A stretch of DNA of 64,000 bases, taken from contig JAJEAD010000098.1 of the NCBI GenBank assembly GCA_022824305.1, forward strand, positions 16,664-80,663, given 5' to 3'. The stretch's first letter is position 1, and the number at the start of each line of letters is the position of its first letter. The position numbers were made by a program, and so were the translations under genes. The notes under the pieces were generated by a model that was not told the DNA's origin, did no database searches, and was given only the letters and a program-made list of their open reading frames with translations. The stretch is from Gammaproteobacteria bacterium (GTDB taxonomy: Bacteria; Pseudomonadota; Gammaproteobacteria; HK1). This document shows positions 32,729 through 41,962 of this stretch, in pieces.

Positions 32729-34807
32729 ATGACAAATAAGGAAAAAAGAGAATTCGCGGAAACCCGATTCCGGATTGGAGTGGACGTCGGCGGCACCTTC
32801 ACCGATGTCATCGCGGTGGACGGTGAGGGAACGGTTACCTTCGTCAAGGCGGCGAGCACGCCGGAGGACCAGTCGGTCGGGGTGATGAACGCGTTGTCGC
32901 TCCTGGCGGAGCGCCTGGGGCTCGAGCTCGAGGAGCTGCTGTCGCGCACGGAGCGCATCATGCACGGCATGACGGTCGCCACGAACGCCCTGCTCGAGCG
33001 CAAGGGGGCCCGGGTGGGGCTGCTGACGACGGAAGGGCACCGGGACGTGCTCGAGATGCGCGAAGGCCTGAAGCCCGAACGCTACGACCTGCGCCTTCCG
33101 CGTCCGGAGCCGCTGGTGCCGCGGCACCAGCGCCTCGGCGTGCGGGAACGGATCCGCGCGGACGGGAGCATCGAGGTGCCGCTCGACGAGGTGTCGCTCG
33201 CCCGCGCGGTGCGCGCGCTGGTGAAGGCGAAGGTCCGCTCCGTCGCGGTGTGCTATCTGCATGCCTGGCGGGACGACGTCCACGAGCGCCGCACCCGGGA
33301 GATGCTGGCCGATGCCCTGCCGGGGGTCTACGTGAGTCTCTCTTCGCAGGTGCTGCCGCAGATCAAGGAGTACCAGAGGGTCTCCACCACCGTGGTCTAC
33401 GCCTATGTCGGCCCGATGATTCGCGGCTACCTGGAGGGGCTGGAGCAGGGGCTGGCGGAAGCCGGCTACCGGGGTCCCCTGCTCGTCATGCTCTCGCACG
33501 GCGGGGTCGCCCCGGTGGAGGAGGCGGTGCGCATCGCCGCTGCCACCGTGTTGTCGGGGCCGGCCGGAGGCGTCGCGGGCGCGCGCCGGGTGGCGACGAT
33601 GCAGGAGGCGCCGAACCTGATTCCCTTCGACATGGGCGGCACTTCGACGGACATCTCCCTCATCGCGGACGGCGAGGCAACGCTCTCCGGGGAACGCCCG
33701 ATCGCCAACGAGCGCATCGCGCTCCCGAGCCTCGACATCATCACCCTCGGGGCGGGCGGCGGCTCCATCGCGAGAGTCGAGGAGGGCGGCCTCCTCAAGG
33801 TTGGACCCCAGAGCGCGGGCGCGGTGCCGGGGCCGGCCTGCTACGGGCAGGGCGGCGAGGCGGCAACGGTTACCGACGCGAGCGTGGCGCTCGGCTACCT
33901 CGATCCCGACAACTTCCTCGGGGGCGGCGCCCGCCTGGATCGGGGCGCGGCGGAAAGGGTGATGGCGCGCCTCGGCGCGGCGCTCGGAATCGACCCGCTC
34001 CAGGCGGCCGAGGGTGTCCACCGGGTGGTCAACACCCAGATGGCGGAGGGCATCCGGCTCGCCACGGTGCGCCGGGGGGTGGATCCGCGCCGGTTCGGCC
34101 TGCTCGGATTCGGCGGAGCGGCGGGGCTGCACGCCACCGCGCTCGCCCGCACGCTCGGGCTCGAGCGGGTGCTGCTGCCGCGGATTGCATCGGTCCTGTC
34201 GGCGTGGGGCATGCTCGCGACCGAGCTGCGCTCGGAGGCGGTGCACTCCCACGTGGGCGAGACCGACCGCCTCGACGCGGGCACGGTGCGCCGGCTCTTC
34301 CGGGAGCTCGAGGGCCGGGGCCGGGAACGCATGGCCGAGTGGTTCGACGGCGAGATCGCTTCGCGGCTCTCGGCCGAGATGCGCTACGGAGAACAGATAT
34401 TCGAGATCGACGTGCCCTTCGCGGAGAGCGATCTCGACGCGCCGGACCTCCTCGCCCGCCTGAAGAGCGCCTTCGAGCGCCGGCACGAGCAGCTCTACAC
34501 CTACAGCCTGGAAGACCAGGAGCCGGTGCTCGTCAACGCCCGGGTGGCGACGGTGGGACTGATGCCGGCGCCTCCGGCCGAGCCCTCCGCCGCCGGCCGG
34601 CCGGCCGCGGCGCCGCGCAGCACCCGCAGGATCTTTCTCGAAGGGTGGCGCCCGGCGCCCGTCTACGCCTTCGCCGATCTCGCGGCGGGACAGGTCCTCG
34701 AGGGGCCGGCCATCGTGGAGTCGGACACCACCACTGTGCTGCTGCGCGCCGGGGACCGGGCCACCACCACCGCGCAGCGCTGGCTGGACATCGCGGTGGG
34801 CGCCTGA
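32729..34807 (+). CDS. hyuA: Hydantoinase/oxoprolinase subunit A (HyuA)
   Basis: HyuA binds ATP and, with HyuB, opens hydantoin or 5-oxoproline rings; related acetone carboxylase subunits share the fold. This 692-aa protein has the N-terminal phosphate motif IGVDVGGTFTDVIAVD, RIMHGMTVATNALLERKGARVGLLTTEGHRDVLEM, the DMGGTSTDISLI motif and GAGGGSIA. Length is normal. The first dozen codons (TNKEKREFAETRF) are A-rich and differ from the rest, perhaps new coding sequence at an insertion edge. It precedes a PdxH-like gene by 12 bp. The usual partner hyuB is 8.2 kb upstream. Confidence 0.93.
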   Translation: MTNKEKREFAETRFRIGVDVGGTFTDVIAVDGEGTVTFVKAASTPEDQSVGVMNALSLLAERLGLELEELLSRTERIMHGMTVATNALLERKGARVGLLTTEGHRDVLEMREGLKPERYDLRLPRPEPLVPRHQRLGVRERIRADGSIEVPLDEVSLARAVRALVKAKVRSVAVCYLHAWRDDVHERRTREMLADALPGVYVSLSSQVLPQIKEYQRVSTTVVYAYVGPMIRGYLEGLEQGLAEAGYRGPLLVMLSHGGVAPVEEAVRIAAATVLSGPAGGVAGARRVATMQEAPNLIPFDMGGTSTDISLIADGEATLSGERPIANERIALPSLDIITLGAGGGSIARVEEGGLLKVGPQSAGAVPGPACYGQGGEAATVTDASVALGYLDPDNFLGGGARLDRGAAERVMARLGAALGIDPLQAAEGVHRVVNTQMAEGIRLATVRRGVDPRRFGLLGFGGAAGLHATALARTLGLERVLLPRIASVLSAWGMLATELRSEAVHSHVGETDRLDAGTVRRLFRELEGRGRERMAEWFDGEIASRLSAEMRYGEQIFEIDVPFAESDLDAPDLLARLKSAFERRHEQLYTYSLEDQEPVLVNARVATVGLMPAPPAEPSAAGRPAAAPRSTRRIFLEGWRPAPVYAFADLAAGQVLEGPAIVESDTTTVLLRAGDRATTTAQRWLDIAVGA

Positions 34808-34819
34808 GCGAAGGGGCCG

Positions 34820-35419
34820 GTGTCCTCCGCCTGCGATCCGATGGCGTTGCTCGCGGCCGACCGCGAGCGGGCGAAGGCGGATCGGGACCCCCTCGCCAAT
34901 CTGTGCGTGCTCGCCACGGTCGACGGGGAGGGGGCGCCGGCGCTTCGCACGCTGGTGGTGCGGGGGGTCGATGCCCGGGCCGTGCAGGTGTTCATCAACC
35001 GCAACAGTCCGAAGTGGGCGGAGCTGCGCGCCTCGGGACGATTCGAGCTGCTCTGCTACTACCCGGGCCTGGGACTGCAGTACCGCTTGCGCGGCCGCGT
35101 CGCCGACCACGACCTCGACGCGGTGCGCGCAAGCTGGGTCCGCAAGCCCTACCGCACGAAGCTGGTCGACTGGTACTACGAGCACGAGCGACCCCAGAGC
35201 GCCCCGCTCGAGAGCCGCGAGGCGCTCGTCGCCGGGCACCGCCGCATGCAGGAACGCTATCCGGATCCGGAGTCGGTGCCGGTACCCGACGGCGTCCGGG
35301 GGCTCGATCTCGTCGTGGAGCGGGTGGAGCGTCTCGATCTCAACGCGCTTCCGGTGCACGAGCGCCGCGCCTTCTCGCGGGTGGACGGCGCCTGGGAGGA
35401 AGTCGCCCTGGTGCCCTGA
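34820..35419 (+). CDS. Pyridoxamine/pyridoxine 5'-phosphate oxidase (PdxH-like)
   Basis: This 199-aa FMN protein resembles PdxH, which oxidises PNP or PMP to pyridoxal phosphate. Signatures are ALRTLVVRGVDARAVQVFINRNSPKWAEL, ELLCYYPGLGLQYRLRGRV, and a C-terminal dimerisation part with VERVERLDLNALPVHERRAFSR where genuine PdxH proteins have a W-Q-G and R-L-x-P pattern. The divergence at the C terminus means a different substrate is possible. It starts with GTG, 12 bp after hyuA. PLP supply would suit the threonine aldolase and cystathionine synthase nearby, but this link is weak. Confidence 0.8.
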   Translation: MSSACDPMALLAADRERAKADRDPLANLCVLATVDGEGAPALRTLVVRGVDARAVQVFINRNSPKWAELRASGRFELLCYYPGLGLQYRLRGRVADHDLDAVRASWVRKPYRTKLVDWYYEHERPQSAPLESREALVAGHRRMQERYPDPESVPVPDGVRGLDLVVERVERLDLNALPVHERRAFSRVDGAWEEVALVP

Positions 35420-35429
35420 AGCGATGGCG

Positions 35430-35936
35430 CTATCGGCGACGGATTCCCATGCGGCCCGCCTCGGGAGGGACTTCCAGGCGCCGGTGGGCCTCCCGGATCT
35501 CGGCAAGGGTCTCCTGCATGTCCGGGGCGAAAGGGGCCGACCGGGACTGCCGCAGGTCGACGTTGATGAAGAGCAGCTCGTTGGTGGCCGCGAGGTAGTG
35601 CTCGGTGCCGTGGTACATGCGATGGAGCTGGTGGATGCGCTTGGCGTCGAAGTCGAGCAGGAGGGAGGAGATGCGGAAGGGATCGCCTTCACGCATCTCC
35701 CGGTGGTACGTGACGTGGCTCTCGAGCGCGTAGGTGGAAGAGCCGGTGCGGGCCCGGTAGGGGTCGTCGAGGCCGAAGGCGTCCCAGAACGCGTCGGTTC
35801 CACGGTCGAAGGCCACCATGTAGTAGGCCAGGTTCAGGTGGCCGTTGTAGTCAATCCACTCGGGGAGCACGGCGCCGCGGCAGACGGTCGGCGCGCTCCG
35901 GCCGTCACCGAGGGGCAGTTCGGCGCGCTCGGGCAT
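35430..35936 (-). CDS. Hotdog-fold thioesterase (betainyl-CoA thioesterase-like)
   Basis: This 168-aa 4-hydroxybenzoyl-CoA thioesterase-type protein would hydrolyse an acyl-CoA. The family core is WIDYNGHLNLAYYMVAFDRGTDAFW, with the Asp and His of the active site, then SSTYALESHVTYHREMREGDPFRI and LHRMYHG. From memory, it resembles the thioesterase domain fused to carnitine dehydrogenases, which acts on betainyl-CoA; the substrate is inference. Its start is 18 bp after the stop of the deacetylase-fold gene, so the two form an operon. Longer open frames upstream are in the wrong frame for that gene. Confidence 0.82.
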   Translation of the reverse strand: MPERAELPLGDGRSAPTVCRGAVLPEWIDYNGHLNLAYYMVAFDRGTDAFWDAFGLDDPYRARTGSSTYALESHVTYHREMREGDPFRISSLLLDFDAKRIHQLHRMYHGTEHYLAATNELLFINVDLRQSRSAPFAPDMQETLAEIREAHRRLEVPPEAGRMGIRRR

Positions 35937-35953
35937 CTCGCGGCGCTCTCCGC

Positions 35954-36874
35954 TCAGAGCGCGAGGCCGGGCTCGGCGTCGCCGAGCTCCGGAATGGGGC
36001 CGGGATAGAAGGGCAAGCGGTCGACCCGCGGCGTCCATTCGCCGGATGTGCTCAGCGCCTCGACATGGGCGGCGATCTCGTCGAGGCGCGCGAACCACAC
36101 CTTTCCCTTCTCGTGCATGTACTCGATGAGCTTCGCGATCGCGAGGCAGCGCGCGAGCCGGCCGCTGAGGAAGGGGTGCCACACCGCGATCCACAACCCT
36201 CCGCACTCCCACATCGCGTCGAACTCCGCCCGATAGACCTCCATCGCCTGGTCCGGCGCCTTGATGCTCATGAAGTAGTTGAAGTCCCGGGAGCTCATGA
36301 AGTGGGGCCAGTCGTCCAGCGCGTAGTGGCTGGGGAGCTCGACGAGGCGCCGGCCTTCCGGGCTCTCCAGCAGGTAGGGAACGTCGTCGCCCATCAGCGA
36401 CGCGTCGTAACGGAAGTCCTGCGCGAGGAGGAGATCGAGAGTGTCCCGCGAGAACTTGTAGGAAGGCGCGCGGAAACCCTTCGGCCGCTCGCCGGTCATC
36501 GACACGATGACCTCCGTGGCGCGCTCGAGCCAGTAGCGCTCCTCGTCCCGATCGAGCTCGTTCGGCGCTTCGTGCAGGTAGCCGTGGTGCGCGATCTCGT
36601 GCCCGTTCGACGCGATGAGCTCGACCGCGGCCGGGTAGCGCTCCATGCACCACGCCGGAAGAAAGAAGGTCTGGCGCATCGAGAAGCGCGCGTACAGGTC
36701 GACGAGGCGCGGGATCGCGACCTCCGGGCCGTAGCGCAGAAAAGACGTGGCGGCCACCCGGGTGTCGGCGGAACGATGATGGGCAAGATGGAGAATGCTG
36801 TCGGCGTCCATGTCGAAGGTGAAGGCCACCGCGCAGCGCGCTCCGTCCGGCCAGGGGACGGGATTCCTGATCAT
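35954..36874 (-). CDS. Polysaccharide deacetylase-fold hydrolase, paralogue of 7201-8031
   Basis: This 306-aa CE4-fold protein has AVAFTFDMDADSI (metal Asp pair), NGHEIAHHGYLHE (His site) and KGFRAPSYKFSRDTLDLLLAQDFRYDASLM. The last segment parallels the gene at 7201-8031. GGGAG is placed 7 bases before the ATG at 36872-36874. Such proteins in catabolic loci often act on small amides, as PuuE allantoinase does, rather than on peptidoglycan; there is no signal peptide, so it should be cytoplasmic. It precedes a thioesterase gene in an operon. Confidence 0.86.
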   Translation of the reverse strand: MIRNPVPWPDGARCAVAFTFDMDADSILHLAHHRSADTRVAATSFLRYGPEVAIPRLVDLYARFSMRQTFFLPAWCMERYPAAVELIASNGHEIAHHGYLHEAPNELDRDEERYWLERATEVIVSMTGERPKGFRAPSYKFSRDTLDLLLAQDFRYDASLMGDDVPYLLESPEGRRLVELPSHYALDDWPHFMSSRDFNYFMSIKAPDQAMEVYRAEFDAMWECGGLWIAVWHPFLSGRLARCLAIAKLIEYMHEKGKVWFARLDEIAAHVEALSTSGEWTPRVDRLPFYPGPIPELGDAEPGLAL

Positions 36875-37093
36875 GGGCGCTCCCTTTCGCTTTCCGGTGA
36901 ATGTCGCATCGATGCTATCCGATCCCCACCGGCGCCTGGCGCGGCGGCGCCGACGAGGATGAGGCCGGCGGCCTTGCGCCCGGGAGCGTAGCCGGGCGCT
37001 TGTTGCCGGGCCCGGGGGCGGACGATACTCCGCCGCCGTCACCCGCGCGTCCCGTGCACGCCATTCCGGGTGAAGACCAAGGAACGCGGAACG

Positions 37094-38119
37094 ATGATCA
37101 ATCTCTACAGCGACACCCAGACCCGACCCACGCCCGAGATGCGCCGGGCAATCGCCGAAGCCCCGGTGGGCGACGAGCAGCATCATCGGGATCCCAGCGT
37201 GAACGCGCTGTGCGAAAGGGTGGCGGCGCTGCTCGGCAAGGAGGCCGCGGTCTTCCTGCCTTCGGGCACCATGTGCAACGAGATCGCGCTCCAGGTTCAC
37301 TGCCGTCCCGGCGACGAGATCATCGCGGAGCGCACCTCGCACATCATCGTCCTGGAAGCGGGCGGTCCTGCCGCGTGGAGCGGCGCGTCGGTGTACCCGG
37401 TGGACGGCCGTGCCGGCGTCTACAGCGCCGCCCAGGCGCGCGCGGCGATCCGCCCCCGCAACCGCTACATGCCCCGCACCCGGCTGATCGCCGTGGAGCA
37501 GAGCGCCAATCTCGGCGGGGGCACGGTCTGGCCGGTGGAGGAGATCGACGCCCTCGCCGCGCTCGCGGCCGAGCACGGTCTCGGCATGCACATGGACGGC
37601 GCCCGTCTCCTCAATGCGGTGGTCGCGAGCGGGGTGGAGGCCCGGCGCTACGCGGCCCCCTTCGACAGCGTCTGGATCGATCTCAGCAAGGGGCTCGGGT
37701 GCCCGGTGGGCGCGGTGCTCGCCGGCAGCGCCGACTTCATCGAGGAGGCGTGGCGCATCAAGCAGCGCATGGGAGGCGCGATGCGCCAGGCCGGAGTCAT
37801 CGCCGCGGCCGGCCTCTACGCGCTCGACCACCACGTCGACCGCCTTGCGGAAGACCACGAGAACGCCCGTCGCTTCGCCCGCGGGATCGCCGCCGTGCCC
37901 GCGCTCGAAGTCGAGCCCGAGAGGGTGGAGACCAACATCGTGCTCTTCCGTCTCTCGGATCCCGCGGCATCGTCAGCCGACTTCGCGGCGCGGCTCGAGG
38001 AACGCGGCCTGCGCGTCAGCGTCGTGGGCGAGATGCTGCGCGCGGTGACCCATCTCGACGTCTCGCGGGCCGACGTCGACGCCGCGGTCGCCATCCTCGG
38101 GGAGGTGGCGGCGGGCTGA
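37094..38119 (+). CDS. Low-specificity L-threonine aldolase (beta-eliminating lyase fold)
   Basis: This 341-aa PLP enzyme cleaves L-threonine or allo-threonine to glycine and acetaldehyde. It opens with NLYSDTQTRPTPEMRRAIAEAPVGDEQHH, includes LPSGTMCNEIALQVHCRPGDEII, LGMHMDGARLLNA (Asp contact to PLP) and DLSKGLGCPVGAVLAG with the PLP-binding Lys. The length is typical. The ATG at 37094 begins the homologous part. It is divergent from the deacetylase gene with 219 bp between and followed after 250 bp by the GMP-reductase-like gene. Confidence 0.92.
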   Translation: MINLYSDTQTRPTPEMRRAIAEAPVGDEQHHRDPSVNALCERVAALLGKEAAVFLPSGTMCNEIALQVHCRPGDEIIAERTSHIIVLEAGGPAAWSGASVYPVDGRAGVYSAAQARAAIRPRNRYMPRTRLIAVEQSANLGGGTVWPVEEIDALAALAAEHGLGMHMDGARLLNAVVASGVEARRYAAPFDSVWIDLSKGLGCPVGAVLAGSADFIEEAWRIKQRMGGAMRQAGVIAAAGLYALDHHVDRLAEDHENARRFARGIAAVPALEVEPERVETNIVLFRLSDPAASSADFAARLEERGLRVSVVGEMLRAVTHLDVSRADVDAAVAILGEVAAG

Positions 38120-38369
38120 GGCGCGAGCGTTGCGGGTGGACCCGCGGTGGGTGTAGTGTGCCGCTACGAGGGCGCGCGCGGATGCGCGGCGCAGTCGCGC
38201 GCCGTGAGTCCGGGTGAGGATGGGGATACCAGGCGCAAGCCGTTGCCGGTCGGGAGGCCTTCCCGCCCGCCCGCGGGCTCCCTCCGGGGTGGCGCGCGTG
38301 CCCGCTGCCCGGCGCCCCCGCGAACAACCGACACCAAGCCGGAATCCAGTGCCGTGAGGTGATGCCGCC

Positions 38370-39392
38370 ATGCGACGCACATACACGTTCGACGAAGTCG
38401 CGCTCGTGCCGCAGTTCAACAACATTCCGTCGCGTACCGAGCCGAGCCTGCAGACCTGGCTGAGCCGCGATCGGCGCGTCGACATCCCCCTCGTCGCCTC
38501 CAACATGGACAGCGTGATCGGCGAGCAGCTCGCCGAGGTGCTGCTGGCCAACGGGACCCTGCCCATCTACCACCGATTCACTGACGACGCGGGCCAGAGC
38601 GCGTGGGTGCGCCGCTTCCGCGACCGGACCTTCATCTCCTGCGGCATGAAGGACATCGACGCGGTCCGAGCCCTGCTCGACCTCGGCGCGGTGGGGGTGT
38701 GCGTGGACATCGCCCACGGCCATTCCGACCAGATGATGCGTTTCGTCGAGCAGCTCAAGCAGTCCCACCCCGACAAGCAGGTGATCGCGGGCAACGTGTG
38801 CACCGCCATGGCCTACCATGACCTCGTCAATGCCGGTGCGGACGCGGTAAAGGTGGGTATCGGACCCGGCGCCGCCTGCACCACCCGCATCGTCACCGGC
38901 TTCGGCGTCCCGCAGTTCACCGCGGTGCGCGACTGCGCCGCGGTGGCCGAGAAGCTGCGCGTTCCGCTCATCGCGGACGGCGGCATCCGCGGCAGTCGCG
39001 ACATCGTGCTCGCGCTCGCCGCCGGGGCGAGCACCGTGATGATCGGCAAGCTCTTCGCCCTGACCGAGGAGAGCGCTTCGGAGAAGCGCCCCATCGCCGC
39101 CAACGGGGGCGGCCTCGAGGCGAAGTACCGCGGCCAGGCGAGCAAGGACTTCCAGATCGACTTCTACGGCGGACTCAAGCGCAACACGGTGCCGGAGGGA
39201 ACCGATTTCTGGGCTCCGGTAAGCGGCAGCGCCCAGGCCTGCATCGAGGAGCTCATGGGAGGGCTGCGGAGCGGCATGACCTACGCCGGGGCGCGCAACG
39301 TGAAGGAGCTGCAGCGCAAGGCGGAGTTCGTCGCGGTGAGCTCGGCCTACATCGCGGAGAGCCAGCCCCACGGCGCGCTCCCGGCCAACTGA
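38370..39392 (+). CDS. IMP dehydrogenase / GMP reductase family protein
   Basis: This 340-aa TIM-barrel enzyme acts on purine nucleotides. The catalytic loop is VGIGPGAACTTRIVTGFGVPQ, where the Cys forms the covalent intermediate. SNMDSVIG, VPLIADGGIRGSRDIV and GASTVMIGKLFA are phosphate-site segments. No CBS pair is inserted, as in GMP reductases. The difference at the loop (AAC where IMPDH has SIC) and the tail leave GMP reductase versus an IMPDH-related enzyme open. GAGGTG lies 9-10 bases upstream of the ATG. It precedes dsbD by 144 bp. Confidence 0.87.
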   Translation: MRRTYTFDEVALVPQFNNIPSRTEPSLQTWLSRDRRVDIPLVASNMDSVIGEQLAEVLLANGTLPIYHRFTDDAGQSAWVRRFRDRTFISCGMKDIDAVRALLDLGAVGVCVDIAHGHSDQMMRFVEQLKQSHPDKQVIAGNVCTAMAYHDLVNAGADAVKVGIGPGAACTTRIVTGFGVPQFTAVRDCAAVAEKLRVPLIADGGIRGSRDIVLALAAGASTVMIGKLFALTEESASEKRPIAANGGGLEAKYRGQASKDFQIDFYGGLKRNTVPEGTDFWAPVSGSAQACIEELMGGLRSGMTYAGARNVKELQRKAEFVAVSSAYIAESQPHGALPAN

Positions 39393-39536
39393 GCCGGACC
39401 CCTCGTCTCCGGCGCATCGGGCTCGGCCGAGGCCGAGGAGCACTCGCCCGGCGGAGGGCTGCCCACGGGGAGCCGCGACGCAGCGCATACGCCGTCGCGG
39501 GCACCTATAATCAGCGCGATCTTTGAGTTCCGGCGC

Positions 39537-41549
39537 ATGCCCTCTCCCATGCTGAGAACCACGCGGCTCCTCCGCAGCGGGCGCATGCTCGCGTTGCTCC
39601 TCGCGCTCGGCGGGGCGGCGCAAGTTCATGCGGCCGAAGGGCTCCTCTCCGAGCCTTCGCCGGGCGGAGGCCTGCTCTCGGGGCTCGAGAGGCTCGGGAA
39701 CGACCTCTTCTCCGAGGAAGAGGAGACCTTTCTCCACCCCGACACGGCCTTCGTGGCCGACGCCTATGCGCGCTCGGAGCGCGATCTCAGGGTGCGTTTC
39801 GACATCGTGCCCGGGTACTACCTGTACCGGGAGCGCTTCATCTTCGCTCCCGCGCCGGGCGAGACCTTCCGTCTCGCGGCGCCGGCGCTCCCCCCGGGGG
39901 AGGTCAAGCACGACGAGTACTTCGGGGAGGTGGAGGTCTACTACGAGCAGGTGGAGGCGGCCCTCGCCGTGCAGTCGGCCGACGCCCTCGCGCGGGAGCT
40001 CCGTGTCGACGTGACCTACCAGGGCTGCGCGGACGCAGGCCTCTGCTACCCCCCGATCACCAAGACCCTCGCCTTCAACCTCGACTCCGCCCCGCCCGCC
40101 TCGGGCGCCGGCGCCACCGCCGCCTTCGACGACGCGGCCGGAGAAGGATTCCTGTCACAGCAGGACCGGGTCGCGCGCTCGCTCGCGACCGGCAGCCTTC
40201 CCGCCGTCGTGGCCCAGTTCGCGCTCTTCGGCCTGCTGCTCGCGTTCACTCCCTGCGTGCTGCCGATGGTGCCGATCCTGTCCGCGATCGTGGTCGGGGA
40301 GGGAAAGAAGGGGGCGGGCACGCCTCGGGCATTCGCCCTCTCTTTCGTCTACGTCCTCGCGATGGCCCTCACCTACAGCGGGGCCGGAGTGCTCGCGGGG
40401 CTCTCGGGCGCGGGGCTGCAGGCATTCTTCCAGCACCCCGCGGTCATCGTGACGTTCAGCGGGTTCTTCGTCCTCCTCGCCCTGTCGATGTTCGGCGTCT
40501 ACCGCCTGCAGATGCCGGCGGCGTGGCAGAGCCGGCTCGCCGGGATCTCGGGCCGGCAACGCGGCGGGACCTGGCTGGGGGTCGCGGCGATGGGGGTGCT
40601 GTCGGCGCTCATCGTGGGGCCCTGCGTCGCGGCGCCGCTCGCCGGGGCGCTCATCTACATCGCCGGCACCGGCGACGCGCAGCTCGGCGGGGTGGCGCTC
40701 TTCTCGCTCGCGATGGGCATGGGGGTGCCCCTGCTCGTCGCCGGCACCTCCGCGGGACGTTTCGCTCCCAAGGCCGGCCCCTGGATGAGGGTGGTGGAAC
40801 GGGTGTTCGGCGTGCTGCTTCTCGGCGTCGCCATCTACCTGCTGGAACGGGTGGTGGCGCCGTGGGTGTCGCTCCTGATGTGGGGGGCGCTGCTCATCGT
40901 GTGCTCCATCTACCTCGGCGCCTTCGATCGCATCGACATCGCCGCCCGGGGCTGGCGGCGCCTGGGTAAGGGGACCGGCCTCGCGATGGCAGTCTACGGC
41001 GCGCTCCTGGTGGTGGGCGCGGCAAGCGGAGGCAGCGACCCCTTCAATCCGCTGAAGGGCCTCGTGGCGGGGCCGGGAGCGCAGGCTCCCCTGGCCTTCA
41101 AGCCGGTCAAGGGACTGGACGGGCTCAACGCGGAGCTCGAGCACGCGGCGGCGAGCGGGCGGAGCGTGATGCTCGACTTCTACGCGGACTGGTGCGTGAG
41201 CTGCAAGGAGATGGAGCGCTACACCTTTCCCGACGAGGCGGTACGCCGCGCGCTCGCGGGCGCGGTGCTGCTCAAGGCGGACGTGACCGCCAACGACGAA
41301 CGGGACCGTGCCCTGCTTTCTCACTTCGGGCTCTTCGGGCCGCCCGCGATCCTGTTCTTCGGGGCGGACGGCCGCGAGCGTCCCCGCTACCGCGTGATCG
41401 GATTCGTCGCCGCGGAGGGATTTCGGGAGGTGCTGGAGAGCGCCCTGGACCCGCCCGGCACGATGATCTCCGCGGCCGCACCGTCCCCCGTGGCCGCGCC
41501 CGGCGCACCCGCACCGGAACTCGAGCCCGCGGAGCGGCTCGGCCTGTGA
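39537..41549 (+). CDS. dsbD: Thiol:disulfide interchange protein DsbD
   Basis: DsbD carries reducing power from cytoplasmic thioredoxin to periplasmic disulfide isomerases and cytochrome c maturation. All three modules are present in 670 aa. A signal peptide leads into the N-terminal immunoglobulin-like domain with CADAGLCYP. Eight membrane helices follow with Cys in LLAFTPCVLPMVP and IVGPCVAAPL, then a thioredoxin-like end with DWCVSCKEME. A Pro/Ala tail follows. Its stop overlaps the GTG start of dsrE (GTGA), so it is coupled to the sulfur-relay genes, suggesting a shared role in thiol chemistry. Confidence 0.94.
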   Translation: MPSPMLRTTRLLRSGRMLALLLALGGAAQVHAAEGLLSEPSPGGGLLSGLERLGNDLFSEEEETFLHPDTAFVADAYARSERDLRVRFDIVPGYYLYRERFIFAPAPGETFRLAAPALPPGEVKHDEYFGEVEVYYEQVEAALAVQSADALARELRVDVTYQGCADAGLCYPPITKTLAFNLDSAPPASGAGATAAFDDAAGEGFLSQQDRVARSLATGSLPAVVAQFALFGLLLAFTPCVLPMVPILSAIVVGEGKKGAGTPRAFALSFVYVLAMALTYSGAGVLAGLSGAGLQAFFQHPAVIVTFSGFFVLLALSMFGVYRLQMPAAWQSRLAGISGRQRGGTWLGVAAMGVLSALIVGPCVAAPLAGALIYIAGTGDAQLGGVALFSLAMGMGVPLLVAGTSAGRFAPKAGPWMRVVERVFGVLLLGVAIYLLERVVAPWVSLLMWGALLIVCSIYLGAFDRIDIAARGWRRLGKGTGLAMAVYGALLVVGAASGGSDPFNPLKGLVAGPGAQAPLAFKPVKGLDGLNAELEHAAASGRSVMLDFYADWCVSCKEMERYTFPDEAVRRALAGAVLLKADVTANDERDRALLSHFGLFGPPAILFFGADGRERPRYRVIGFVAAEGFREVLESALDPPGTMISAAAPSPVAAPGAPAPELEPAERLGL

Positions 41550-41938
41550 AGTTCGGCATCATGGTGAGCGAGGGGCCGGCGCAGCGCCAGTCCGCGGAGT
41601 CCGCCTACCACTTCGCGCAGGCCGCGCTCGCGAAGGGCCACGAGGTGATCCGGGTGTTCTTCTACCACGACGGCGTTCACGTCGGCGCGCGCGCGAGCAC
41701 CCCGCCGCAGGACGAGCGCAACATCGGGGCGCAGTGGTCCGCGCTCGCCGCGGAGCAGGGACTCGACCTCGTGGTCTGCGTCGCGGCCGCGGCGCGGCGC
41801 GGGGTGCTCGACGAGGAGGCCGGCCGGCGCCTGGACCAGGCCCCCGCTCCCGGCAGCCTCCTGCCCGGGTTCCGGGCGGCGGGGCTCGGCCAGCTCATCG
41901 AGAGCGGAATCGACGCCGACCGCCTGATCGTGTTCTGA
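41546..41938 (+). CDS. dsrE: Sulfurtransferase subunit DsrE/TusD
   Basis: DsrE (TusD) carries persulfide sulfur in the DsrEFH/TusBCD hexamer. This 130-aa protein starts at a GTG in four-base overlap with dsbD. It opens FGIMVSEGPAQRQSAESAYHFAQAAL. The active-site Cys is in LDLVVCVAAAARRGV, matching the conserved Cys-Val...Arg-Arg-Gly pattern. It ends in GLGQLIESGIDADRLIVF, typical of DsrE. In sulfur oxidisers the hexamer delivers sulfur to DsrC; in others to TusE for tRNA thiolation. Confidence 0.93.
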   Translation: MKFGIMVSEGPAQRQSAESAYHFAQAALAKGHEVIRVFFYHDGVHVGARASTPPQDERNIGAQWSALAAEQGLDLVVCVAAAARRGVLDEEAGRRLDQAPAPGSLLPGFRAAGLGQLIESGIDADRLIVF

Positions 41939-41962
41939 GGCGCGGCGCCGCCGCCCCCCGTC

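Noticed and set aside
32687..35803. Long minus-strand open frame (1038 codons) opposite hyuA and the PdxH-like gene
   Set aside because: It mirrors two clear plus-strand genes and has no recognisable sequence.
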